NCBI GenBank assembly: GCA_000769715.1 | Contig: JROS01000010.1 | Coordinates: forward strand, 1-45,908 | Length of the DNA stretch: 45,908 nucleotides | Origin: Desulfobulbus sp. Tol-SR | GTDB lineage: Bacteria > Desulfobacterota > Desulfobulbia > Desulfobulbales > Desulfocapsaceae | Direction: 5' to 3' | Part shown: piece by piece, positions 34,397 through 42,075 of the stretch | How the letters are laid out: every line of letters starts with the position of its first letter | Position numbering within the stretch: position 1 is the first letter of the stretch | Notes under the pieces: model-generated | Seen by the model: only the letters and a program-made list of their open reading frames with translations | Databases searched by the model: none | Told to the model about the DNA's origin: nothing | Made by a program: the position numbers and the translations under genes

Positions 34397-35215
34397 TCAG
34401 CCGAGCCGCAGGGCGATCTGGTCATAGCAGAAACTCCAGGACGATTCGAGGCGGCCGAAGGGCTGGATTCGGGTATCGGCGGCCGTCAGGGCCTGTGCAA
34501 GGGAGTGGCCGGGCCGGGCCGGGTCGAGGCGGCAGTCGATGCGATCGCCGAAACTGCCGGCACCCCGCCTGCTGAAACTGCAGCGCAGCGGATCGGAACC
34601 GCGGAGGATCCTGATCCCCGCGGCCGTTGCCTGCCGGAACTGCGGCACGAAGGGCCAGAACGCGGGGCGGCCGCCGTTGTCGCCGACCAGGATCGGGCCC
34701 TCTTGGGGGGCGGCGAGGAAATCGCTGACGACCCTGCTCCGCCGGCCCAGCCACTTGCCGACGCCCCAGGGCAGCAGCGGCAGGCCGCCGGCCTCGCGGA
34801 TCCGCCGCACCGTCGCCTGGAGATCGAGACCGTCGGGGATCTCGGGCAGGGTGCAGAGCGCGAGGAGCTCGAGGTGCTCGGCGGTGACGAGCTGCTGCCC
34901 GGCGATGAGGTAGATCGTGTCGCCGGTGCGGTTCCGGGCCCGCAGCGAAATGGTTTCCCTCGTCGCCTCGAGCCGCCAGGCGGCGGCAGCGGCTGTCGGC
35001 AGCGGTTGCGCCGTCAGCTCCCGAAGGGTTGCAAAGGTCGGCCGGGCGGCCGGTTCGGTCAACAGCAGGACGGAGGTCGGGGGCCGATCGCCGAGGTTGC
35101 GGCGAATGGCCGCAAGGGCTGAATCGAGCAGGGCGGCAGGGTCGCTCAGGTCATGGAAGTGGACATGGCTGTCAACGGCGACGACGGTGCCGTCTGGGGG
35201 TGAAATCGGGGGCAT
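34397..35215 (-). CDS. Uncharacterised protein with N-terminal HxH motif
   Basis: A 272-residue soluble protein I cannot place in a family. It begins VVAVDSHVHFHDLSDPAALLDSALAAIR, and DSHVHFHD looks like the first metal motif of PHP or amidohydrolase-type hydrolases. Later features are TSVLLLTEPAARPTF, REAGGLPLLPWGVGKWLGRRSRVV and ILRGSDPLRCSFSRRGAGSFGDRI. The second half has few conserved histidines, so metal-dependent hydrolysis is only suggested. ATG 35215 is taken because it starts just before the motif; the frame is open for 86 more codons, but that part is compositionally unlike protein. It has a good promoter at 35328-35356 and is followed by glpD, so a link to glycerol phosphate use is possible. 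Confidence 0.7.
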   Translation of the reverse strand: MPPISPPDGTVVAVDSHVHFHDLSDPAALLDSALAAIRRNLGDRPPTSVLLLTEPAARPTFATLRELTAQPLPTAAAAAWRLEATRETISLRARNRTGDTIYLIAGQQLVTAEHLELLALCTLPEIPDGLDLQATVRRIREAGGLPLLPWGVGKWLGRRSRVVSDFLAAPQEGPILVGDNGGRPAFWPFVPQFRQATAAGIRILRGSDPLRCSFSRRGAGSFGDRIDCRLDPARPGHSLAQALTAADTRIQPFGRLESSWSFCYDQIALRLG

Positions 35216-35327
35216 GAAGTGTTCGGGCCTGGGTGAATTCGTGTCAGCCGGCGATGACCCGCTCTGCCGGGGCAACTTGGGCCGGTTGTACCGGAACGGG
35301 TGATTGGTGTTGGACGCAGTGGTCAAT

Positions 35328-35356
35328 CTCATAGCCAATGGCATTGCTCCTGTCAA
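35328..35356 (-). promoter_or_regulatory. Promoter of the HxH-protein/glpD pair
   Basis: On the minus strand a perfect -35 TTGACA (35351-35356), a 17-base spacer and -10 TATGAG (35328-35333). The leader to ATG 35215 is about 105 bases. Confidence 0.5.
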
Positions 35357-35718
35357 GGCTTTTCCCGGCTGGTCTTGAGGACGGGCAGGGAGGGCGGCGC
35401 CCGGCCCGGCGAAAAGCTGTCGCCCTGTTACCGCCGCTGCGTTGGGATGGCCGCATTTTATTGTACAGGGCAACGAGTTCGGGAGAATATTGCAATGCCG
35501 CCGGGGTTCTTCTGCCCCTCGGCGAGGGGTCAGGGACGGGAAAAGAGCTTGATCCTGACTTTTTCATTCCGGAGTTTGCCGACCAGTCAGCGGCGGGTGA
35601 AACCGGTGGTGGCGGAGGATGGATTGTCCGGGGTGACGGCCGGGGGGAGGTGCAGGGCCGGGCGGTCTCCACCCGGTCCGCTCGCGGGAGCGGTCCGGGT
35701 CGAGGCGAAAGCGGGGGG
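35357..35718. other. Noncoding gap between promoter and thiol peroxidase gene
   Basis: About 360 bases without a gene I can support. It contains a small perfect palindrome, CCCCTCG-G-CGAGGGG at 35515-35529. Open frames through here on both strands are Pro/Arg/Gly-rich and lack ribosome sites; the composition hints at a dispersed noncoding repeat, but only one copy is in the window. Confidence 0.5.
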
Positions 35719-36219
35719 TTATGACAGCATGCTGATGGCCTTGTGGTAGTCGGGTTCCTGGCCGATTTCCGGTACCAGTTCGGTATAGACCACCTTGCCG
35801 TCGGGATTGATGATCACCACCGCCCTGGCCAGCAATCCCGCCAGCGGCCCGGTGGTGATGGTCACGCCGTAGTCGGTGCCGAAGGCGGGGGCGCGAAAGA
35901 CCGACAGCGGGATGACGTTGTCCAGGCCGTCCGCCTCGCAGAATCGCTTGTGGGCGAAGGGCAGGTCGGCGGAGATGCAGAGGACGACCGTGTCCTTCTG
36001 GAGAATGGCCTCGGCATTGAAACGGCGCACCGAGGCGGCGCAGACCGACGTGTCGATACTGGGAAAGATGTTGAGGACGATGGTCTTGCCGGCAAAATCG
36101 TCCTGGCTGCAGTTGGAGAGATCGGTCCGGGTCAGGGTGAAGGCTGGGGCCTGGCTGCCGATGGCCGGCAGGTTGCCTGCGGTCTCGATCGGATTCCCTT
36201 TCAGTGTGATTGTCGCCAT
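35719..36219 (-). CDS. tpx: Thiol peroxidase (Tpx), atypical 2-Cys peroxiredoxin
   Basis: A 166-residue periplasmic-type peroxiredoxin that reduces hydroperoxides using thioredoxin. The peroxidatic cysteine is C60 in FPSIDTSVCAASVRRFN and the resolving cysteine C94 in HKRFCEADGL, at the family positions (C61 and C95 in E. coli). FTLTRTDLSNCSQDDFAGKTIVLNIFPSIDTS is the typical Tpx signature. No signal peptide is present, so it is cytoplasmic as in most Tpx. ATG 36219 has AGGAGAA upstream. Confidence 0.95.
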   Translation of the reverse strand: MATITLKGNPIETAGNLPAIGSQAPAFTLTRTDLSNCSQDDFAGKTIVLNIFPSIDTSVCAASVRRFNAEAILQKDTVVLCISADLPFAHKRFCEADGLDNVIPLSVFRAPAFGTDYGVTITTGPLAGLLARAVVIINPDGKVVYTELVPEIGQEPDYHKAISMLS

Positions 36220-36308
36220 CAGAGTTCTCCTGGGTGAAGGTTCAGGGCAACGGGAACAATCTCCCGCCGCATCGGGGTACAACCCGATAACAGTAAGTGT
36301 CCACAACA

Positions 36309-36337
36309 ACTATTCGTATCCCGTGGCCTTCTGTCAA
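36309..36337 (-). promoter_or_regulatory. Promoter of tpx
   Basis: On the minus strand a perfect -35 TTGACA (36332-36337), a 17-base spacer and -10 AATAGT (36309-36314). The start lies about 95 bases before the tpx ATG. An 8-bp hairpin (CCGCCGAT/ATCGGCGG) sits just upstream, between this promoter and the cupin stop. Confidence 0.45.
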
Positions 36338-36423
36338 GAGGGGGTATCCGGTCGAGTACGCGATGGCGCCGCCGATCGCTGGAAAAATCGGCGGTGGCCG
36401 CTCCCCGGGACGAAGCGGCGGGA

Positions 36424-36795
36424 TCAATAGCGGGTCGATCGCAATTCCCGTGGATCTGAAGCCTTTCTGACGGTGTAGCGGCTGGGTTCATCGAAGAAGG
36501 CGATATCGGCGTAACCGGCATGAATCCTGCCTGAATGGCGGACTCCCGCCGGGATGTGGTAGCGGTCGCCTTTGTCGAAGGTGTATTCCTGGCCATCGAT
36601 GACCAGATCGATGCGCCCCTCGAGGACGAAGCCGGTCTGGGCGCCGTGGGCGTGCTCAGGGAGATCGACGTCTTCGGCGAACTCCATGAACAGGATCTGG
36701 TGGGAGTCGGCCTGGGAGAGGTAGGCGGTGGCGCCGTCCAGCGGGATATTGGCCAGGGGCAGGGCGGTGATCGATTCGGAAAAGATGCTTCTCAT
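36424..36795 (-). CDS. Cupin-domain protein
   Basis: A 123-residue single-domain cupin. The first cupin motif, PEHAHGAQTGFVLEGRIDLVIDG, gives histidines in HAHG and the glutamate of VLEG; the second, FDKGDRYHIPAGVRHSGRI, gives the other metal histidine. The fold binds a metal and a small molecule or acts as a sugar or redox sensor; the substrate is unknown. ATG 36795 (MRSIFSES) is the likely start because a cupin N-terminus fits it; a start at 36852 would add 19 low-complexity residues. Shine-Dalgarno is weak for both. Confidence 0.82.
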   Translation of the reverse strand: MRSIFSESITALPLANIPLDGATAYLSQADSHQILFMEFAEDVDLPEHAHGAQTGFVLEGRIDLVIDGQEYTFDKGDRYHIPAGVRHSGRIHAGYADIAFFDEPSRYTVRKASDPRELRSTRY

Positions 36796-36848
36796 GGGTT
36801 GTCCGTTGTGGGGGAATTGGCCGGATGGTGCGGCGGCAGTCGGTGGAT

Positions 36849-37460
36849 TCATGGGGCCGGCGACGGGTGTGGCGTTGAGGCGGGGTTCTGCGCCGGGGTG
36901 CAGTTATTCAGGTTGTCGGCGTGGGTCCGGCGGTAGAACGGGTTGAGATCGTTGAGATCCGGCCCCGACCGTCCGGCCTGCAGGTCCTCGAGATAGTCGA
37001 GCGTCCGGCGGATGATCTCCTTGCCGCCCCAGGGGCCGTGGGCGGGGATGACGGTTGCGACCCGCGGGTCAATCAGCCACCGTTGGAGTTCATCCTGCCA
37101 CCGGTTGAGCCGGCATTCCGCCGGGACGCAGGGCAGGGGCGTCTCGACCGTGTCGCCCATCAGCAGCAGGCGGTGCTCGGGGATCAGGCCGACGATCGAA
37201 TCCGGGGTATGGCCGGGCAGGGGGCTCAGTTCCAGGGTCAGCCCGCCCAGGTCGAGGACCGTAGTAGGCGCGTCGAAAACCTGATCCGGCGGTACGAGGC
37301 GGACGGCGTCCCAGCTCCCCGGTTCGTCGTGCCGGCGCTGGCGCAGGGTGGCGGGGACGTCGGCATCGAAGCGGCGGCGGCAGAGCCGGTGGCCGACCAC
37401 GGCGAGACCGGGGCGCTGCAGGGCGGCCGTCCCCCAGACATGTTGCCGGTTGGCCGTCAT
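36849..37460 (-). pseudogene. Metallo-beta-lactamase-fold hydrolase, N-terminally truncated
   Basis: The 203 codons from ATG 37460 resemble the C-terminal two thirds of an MBL-fold hydrolase: HVWGTAALQRPGLAVVGHRLC, LPGHTPDSIVGLIPEHRLLLMGDTVETPLP and VIPAHGPWGGKEIIRRTLDYLE. Metal residues of motifs 3-5 (PGHT, MGDT, PAHG) are present. The first metal motif (HxHxDH in most MBL proteins) should sit directly before HVWG, where the sequence reads TANRQH, and no sequence upstream in any minus frame resembles the missing first 80 or so residues. No ribosome site precedes the ATG. This is best read as a remnant, though expression of a short protein is not excluded. Confidence 0.62.
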
Positions 37461-37684
37461 CCGATTTTGTCTGCCGGAGTGTAATTGGCCCGGCTGCCGA
37501 TGCAAAGGAAAATTCCGCCGCTCCGGCCAGAAACCCACAGGGCGCAGAGGTCCTTGGACAGGTCCGGCAAAAGATGGTAGGATAGTGGGGTATCGGTGCC
37601 GGACAAGGACCGTCCGGCGGCTACCGTTCGTGAACGACGGATCATGCACCGGCGTTCTCCTGCAAATCCGTGCTGCAAGAGCCG

Positions 37685-38281
37685 ATGACCCTGCCCAGAC
37701 TCGAACTCGCCGATCTCGCCCGCGCCGGTCATGTGACCCGCTGGCACAGTGTCCGCACCTCCAGGGACCAGACCCTGGCCGAGCACCTCTTCATGGTGAC
37801 CCGGATCGCCAGCCATCTGGCCGGGGACATGTTCGGGCCCGACATCGACGCTGCCGCCCTGCTGCGGATCATGGAATACGCCTCGCTGCACGATGCCCCG
37901 GAGCTGCTGATGGGCGACCTGCCGAGCCCGCTGAAGCGGCATATCGAGGCGATCAGCGGCGCCGACAACCCGGTCCGCGAGATCGAGAGGCAGATCGCGC
38001 CGTGGCTCGAGGACATGCGGGAGGACATCCGCCGGCGCAATCCGGAACACCTGGCGGTCATCAAACTGGCGGACCTGATCGACGCCATCCTGTTCATCGA
38101 CCACGAGGGCATTGGTCCCCACGCCCGCGCGGTCTGCAACGGCCTGCTGGAGATCTTCGACCGCAAGATCGACGAGGCACAAGCGTTGTATCCCGCCTAT
38201 CGCTGGGATATGGCCGCCTCGCTGCTGGAAACCCTGCGGCAGGACACGGCCGTTGGCCAGATCGCCTTCGAGCGGGCATAG
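37685..38281 (+). CDS. YfbR-like HD-domain 5'-deoxynucleotidase
   Basis: A 198-residue HD-domain metal phosphohydrolase. It matches E. coli YfbR along its length: R19-W20 with TRWHSVRTSRDQTLAEHLFMV (H34), the HD pair in YASLHDAPELLMGDLPSPLK (H69-D70, E73, D78) and the last metal aspartate in VIKLADLIDAILF. YfbR hydrolyses deoxyribonucleoside monophosphates such as dAMP. ATG 37685 is preferred over GTG 37670, as it begins directly before the conserved core. It is the first of three plus-strand genes spaced by 38 and 24 bases. Confidence 0.85.
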   Translation: MTLPRLELADLARAGHVTRWHSVRTSRDQTLAEHLFMVTRIASHLAGDMFGPDIDAAALLRIMEYASLHDAPELLMGDLPSPLKRHIEAISGADNPVREIERQIAPWLEDMREDIRRRNPEHLAVIKLADLIDAILFIDHEGIGPHARAVCNGLLEIFDRKIDEAQALYPAYRWDMAASLLETLRQDTAVGQIAFERA

Positions 38282-38319
38282 GATGCAACGACAGCAACAG
38301 CAACGAGAGGAGTCGTACC

Positions 38320-39153
38320 ATGCAGGCAGTGATCGAACGGGAACTGGCGTCGTTTATCGACCGGCTCGGCCTGGCCGAGGAGCCGCTGGGCCTGGTGTAC
38401 AGTGACGAGATGCCCGAGGGGGCGATGACGCCGCCGGCCATGGAGCCGCCGACCCCGGAACGGGAACAGCGGGGCGAGGTCGACTGGCAGGCGGTCTTCG
38501 CCTCCTTCGCCTGCGTGATGGGGCTGATCTGGCGGGTGAGGCAGCAGCAGGCGGTGGCCGCGTTCGCCGCCGACCAGCCCGGCTGTCCGGGAGGGTCCTT
38601 TTTCCTCGGCTTTCACAAGCCGCAGACCGAGACCATCCTCCGCTATGTCACCACGGGGATCCCCGGCTGGTCGGAGGGCGAGCACTACTGCGAGTCGCCT
38701 GAGGCCCTGCGGGCCATCTTCGCCCGGCTGGATCCGTGCCCGGCCCTCAAAAAATATTGCATTGTCAAGCCGATCCGCCAGTTCAAGGGCGAAGAGGAAC
38801 CGGCCCTGGTGATCTTCTTCACCCGCCCGGAACCGCTGTGCGGCCTGCACCAGCTGGCGACCTTCGTCACCAACGACCCGGAGGTGGTGATGTCGCCCTG
38901 GGCCGCCGCCTGCGGGTCGATCGCCGCCTGGCCCTTCCATTACCTCAGCCGTGGGGCGATGAAGGCGGTACTTGGCGGCTGGGACCCGTCGGCGCGGAAA
39001 TTTTTCCGGCCCGACGAGGTGTCGTTCACCGTGCCCTGCGGCATGTTCGTCTCGATGCTCGAGCGCTATCGCGAGTCCTTCCTGATGACCGACACCTGGC
39101 AGACCGTCGCCAAGAAGGCTGCCCGGAGCCGGCGGACCTGGGGCGGGCGGTGA
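38320..39153 (+). CDS. DUF169 domain-containing protein
   Basis: A 277-residue protein of the DUF169 family, found mostly in anaerobes and archaea and of unknown function. Family-like stretches are FACVMGLIWRVRQQQ, HYCESPEALRAIFARLDPCPALKKYCIVKPI, LVIFFTRPEPLCGLHQLATFV and SPWAAACGSIAAWPFHYLSRG, with several cysteines that could bind a metal or cluster. ATG 38320 has GAGAGGAG at good spacing; open frame further upstream lies in the previous gene. It stands between the YfbR-like and radical SAM genes. No catalytic function is assigned. Confidence 0.85.
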   Translation: MQAVIERELASFIDRLGLAEEPLGLVYSDEMPEGAMTPPAMEPPTPEREQRGEVDWQAVFASFACVMGLIWRVRQQQAVAAFAADQPGCPGGSFFLGFHKPQTETILRYVTTGIPGWSEGEHYCESPEALRAIFARLDPCPALKKYCIVKPIRQFKGEEEPALVIFFTRPEPLCGLHQLATFVTNDPEVVMSPWAAACGSIAAWPFHYLSRGAMKAVLGGWDPSARKFFRPDEVSFTVPCGMFVSMLERYRESFLMTDTWQTVAKKAARSRRTWGGR

Positions 39154-39177
39154 GGACCGGCAGGAAGAGAGGAAGAA

Positions 39178-40152
39178 ATGTCCTTTTCGGCGCGACTCAG
39201 TCACTGTGAATGCTGCCCGCGGCACTGCGGGGTCAACCGTCTGGCCGGCGAGGCCGGGTTCTGCCGGGTGCCCCCCGGCATCCTGATCTCCCATGCCGGC
39301 CTCCATTTCGGCGAGGAACCGCCGCTGTCGGGCACACGCGGGTCGGGGACGGTCTTCTTTGCCGGCTGCAACCTCCGCTGCGTCTTCTGTCAGAACTACC
39401 AGATCAGCCAGGAATTCGAGAACAATCCGACCCGGCTGCTGACCGTCGATGAGCTGGCCGCGCTCATGCTCCAGCTGCAGGACGAAGGCGCCCACAACAT
39501 CAACTTCGTCTCCCCCTCGCACATGGTCCTGCAGATGGCCGACGCCATCGTCCTGGCCAAGGGAAAGGGGTTGACCATCCCGGTGGTGTACAACTCGAAC
39601 GGCTATGACGAGGTCGCGTCCCTGGAGCTGATCCGGGGGCTGGTCGACATCTACCTGCCGGACCTCAAGTACCTCGACAACGGCCTGGCCAAAAAACTGT
39701 CGGCGGCAGGCGATTACGCCGATGTCGTGCCCGGTGTCCTGCGGGAGATGCTTCACCAGGTCGGCCACCTGCAGGTGGATGGTGAGGGTGTGGCGACCCG
39801 GGGCCTGCTGGTGCGCCACCTCGTGCTGCCCGGCCATCTCGACAACAGCCGGCAGTGCCTCAGGTTCCTGGCCGAGCTGTCGCCGGAGATCTGCGTCAGC
39901 ATCATGTCGCAGTATTCGCCCCAGTACCAGGCCTGCCGGTATCCCGGTATCGACCGGACCCTGACCGAGGACGAGTATGACGAGATCATGGGCCATGCCC
40001 TCGACCTCGGCCTCGACAACGCCTTCATCCAGGAACTGGCCAGCCAGGACCTGCTGATCCCCGATTTCCGTCAGGATAAACCCTTCGAGGCCGCCGCTGC
40101 TGACGAGCCCTGCCGGTCCGATCAGCACATCCTCAAGAAACGGAAGACCTGA
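39178..40152 (+). CDS. Radical SAM protein, pyruvate formate-lyase-activating-enzyme-like (COG1313)
   Basis: A 324-residue radical SAM enzyme. The SAM cluster motif is CNLRCVFCQNYQIS (C64, C68, C71). N-terminal cysteines C10, C12, C13, C17 and C29 suggest an additional metal site. Downstream motifs fit the SAM barrel: NINFVSPSHMVLQMADAI, VVYNSNGYDEVASLELI, DIYLPDLKYL and the C-terminal SIMSQYSPQYQA. The family resembles PFL activases but its members usually lack a glycyl-radical partner nearby, as here. Product unknown. ATG 39178 with GAGGAAG is the start. It lies 24 bases after the DUF169 gene. Confidence 0.88.
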   Translation: MSFSARLSHCECCPRHCGVNRLAGEAGFCRVPPGILISHAGLHFGEEPPLSGTRGSGTVFFAGCNLRCVFCQNYQISQEFENNPTRLLTVDELAALMLQLQDEGAHNINFVSPSHMVLQMADAIVLAKGKGLTIPVVYNSNGYDEVASLELIRGLVDIYLPDLKYLDNGLAKKLSAAGDYADVVPGVLREMLHQVGHLQVDGEGVATRGLLVRHLVLPGHLDNSRQCLRFLAELSPEICVSIMSQYSPQYQACRYPGIDRTLTEDEYDEIMGHALDLGLDNAFIQELASQDLLIPDFRQDKPFEAAAADEPCRSDQHILKKRKT

Positions 40153-40260
40153 CGGCCGTGGGTGATGGGCCTGGGAAGATAGTGTTCCACTATTTTAGAT
40201 ACATATCATCGATGACGGCCGCTGGGGCGGTTATCCCGCCGTCTTCGATCGGATTGGTAT

Positions 40261-41479
40261 ATGAATGACAGAATACGGAAGCTGTTGACCGGCAGATATT
40301 TTTACATCCCGGTGGCCGCCGTACTGCTTTACACCCTTGCCGGTTTTGTCGCCGCGCCGAGAATCATGCGCTGGTACGTGCCGAGATACGCCGCACAGAA
40401 CCTCGATTGCCGGGCCGCCGTCGAGCGCATCCGGATCAATCCGTTCCTGTTGAGTATCGAAGCCGACCAGTTCAGCCTGCAGCAGGCGGACGGGTCGCCG
40501 ATGCTGGCATTTGCCAGGCTTTTCGTCGATCTGGAGGTGAGCAGCCTGTTCCATTGTAACGGGACCTGTCGCCTTGCCGCCGCAACCAAAGACGGCGAGT
40601 CGGTCCCGTGGCAGGGGGAGATCTCCCTCTCGCCGCTTCGCTCGAAGGGCAGGCTCACCCTCGATGCCATCCAGGCGGCCAGCCTGTGGCAGTTTTTTCG
40701 GGACCGGGTCAACCTGGAGCAGCCTGCCGGTCGGATCAATGCCACCGGCGATTATCGCCTGAACGAACGCCGAAAACTCAACGCTGCAGTTGATCCTCGA
40801 AGGGCTGCACGTCTCCTCCGCCGACCTGGCGCTCAAACTGCCGAAAACCGACCGGGCCTTTTTCCAGGCGAAAAAACTGGACCTGGAGGCCCCCCGCTTC
40901 GACCTGGCGGCCGGGGAGTTGCACGTGGCGCGGCTGCTGCTGGCGGATGGGGCCGTCGATGTGCGCCTCGACGATGGCGGCGGCCTGAACCTGCAGCAGG
41001 TCGTCCGGCCGACGCTGCCTGAAAAATCCCCGGGGAAAAAGACCCCGGCCCCTGCCGTCCCTCCACCGCCCGCTACAGCAGCACCTCCCTTCAAGATCAG
41101 GATCGACGCCGTCGATGTCAACAATATCGCCGTCGATCTCGACGACCGGAGCCGCAAGACCCCGATCAGGGCGACGATCGCCGGGGTTGATCTCCATCTG
41201 CAGGCAGAGCTGGCCGCCGGTGCCGATACCGGCGGGACCGTGCTGCGGAAGATCACCAGCGCCCTGCGGGACTTCCGCATCCAGCGCGACCGGGCGGCGG
41301 CCCCGCTGTTCGCCGCGGAAACGCTGAGCGCGGAAGGCGGCGAATGCGATCTTGGCGCCCGGTCGTTCTCCCTGGAGCGGCTGGCATTGGCCCGCGGCGG
41401 GATCGACCGCTACCCCGGTCAGAACGCGGCAGCCGGGAGAGCGGGAGCGGCCGAATCCATCGCCGCCGGCCGGCAATGA
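40261..41479 (+). pseudogene. DUF748/AsmA-like envelope protein, frameshifted and truncated
   Basis: The reading begins at ATG 40261 with a membrane helix (YIPVAAVLLYTLAGFVAAP) and DUF748-like text (INPFLLSIEADQFSLQQADG, LFHCNGTCRL). Near 40760-40780 (after DYRLNE), the family-like sequence continues in the +1 frame (STLQLILEGLHVSSADLALKL, then APPFKIRIDAVDVNNIAVDLDDRSRKTP), so an extra base or an equivalent indel broke the frame. The second part stops at 41479, after about 405 codons in total. DUF748 and AsmA-like proteins, which act in outer-membrane lipid traffic or assembly, are normally far longer, so the 3' end is missing too. A sequencing error cannot be excluded for the frame break but does not explain the truncation. 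Confidence 0.72.
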
Positions 41480-41511
41480 ATTTTTTCACCCCGGAAAATG
41501 ACGGCCATAGC

Positions 41512-41540
41512 TTGACATATGATGTCATTCCGTCGACAAT
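41512..41540 (+). promoter_or_regulatory. Promoter of the small exported protein gene
   Basis: A perfect -35 TTGACA (41512-41517), a 17-base spacer and -10 GACAAT (41535-41540). A TGACAT-N3-ATGTCA inverted repeat at 41513-41527 overlaps the -35 and could be an operator. The start lies about 55 bases before ATG 41603. Confidence 0.5.
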
Positions 41541-41602
41541 GTCACGGTTTGAGGCCGCTGGTGCCGGTGGGGCGGGGCCAATTCCAACGAGGGACATGAG
41601 CC

Positions 41603-41953
41603 ATGAACATTGTGGTGCCGACCGTGCTGCTGGTTCTGCTTGCCGCCGGCCCTGTGACGGCGGGCGAGCAGGATTTCATCCTGGTCAACCGGACAGGGGT
41701 CGAGATCTATGAGCTGTATATCCGACCGACTGGAGCCGATGACTGGCAGGAGGATGTGCTGTCGGTGGATACTCTGCCGGATGGGCAGGAAATCGAAATC
41801 GATTTCGCCCCGGACGAAGAGGCCGATTACTGGAATATCCGGGTCGTCGACGGCGAAGGCGATGCGATCGACTGGCCGGAGGTGAACCTCACCGAAATCT
41901 CGACGATCGTCCTGTCGTTCGAGGACGGTCTGCCGGTGGCGCGTTATGAATAA
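41603..41953 (+). CDS. Small exported protein, probable beta-sandwich
   Basis: A 116-residue protein with a classic signal peptide (VVPTVLLVLLAAGPVTAG, cleavage near residue 21). The mature part is short beta-prone segments: DFILVNRTGVEIYELYIRP, DDWQEDVLSVDTLPDGQEIEIDF and YWNIRVVDGEGDAIDWPEVNLTEISTIVLSF. Alternating hydrophobics and the NRTG...LYIRPTGADDW pattern occur in a group of small periplasmic proteins of unknown function, sometimes mislabelled in databases. No catalytic residues stand out. It has its own promoter and lies between the DUF748 remnant and dgt. Confidence 0.75.
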   Translation: MNIVVPTVLLVLLAAGPVTAGEQDFILVNRTGVEIYELYIRPTGADDWQEDVLSVDTLPDGQEIEIDFAPDEEADYWNIRVVDGEGDAIDWPEVNLTEISTIVLSFEDGLPVARYE

Positions 41954-42075
41954 ATTCGAGGAACAGCCCTTCATTCCGTCCGGTGCGCCATTCCCGCTTG
42001 CGTTTGTCTCCCCTGGTGTGTAAGAAAAGCCGGTGAGGTCAAGAATCTCTACTCCTGGACAGGCAGAGAAGCGGC

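Noticed and set aside
35244..35672. A 142-codon Pro/Ser/Arg-rich minus-strand frame in the gap before tpx
   Set aside because: Low-complexity composition, no ribosome site, no homology recognised; it also covers the promoter of the neighbouring gene.
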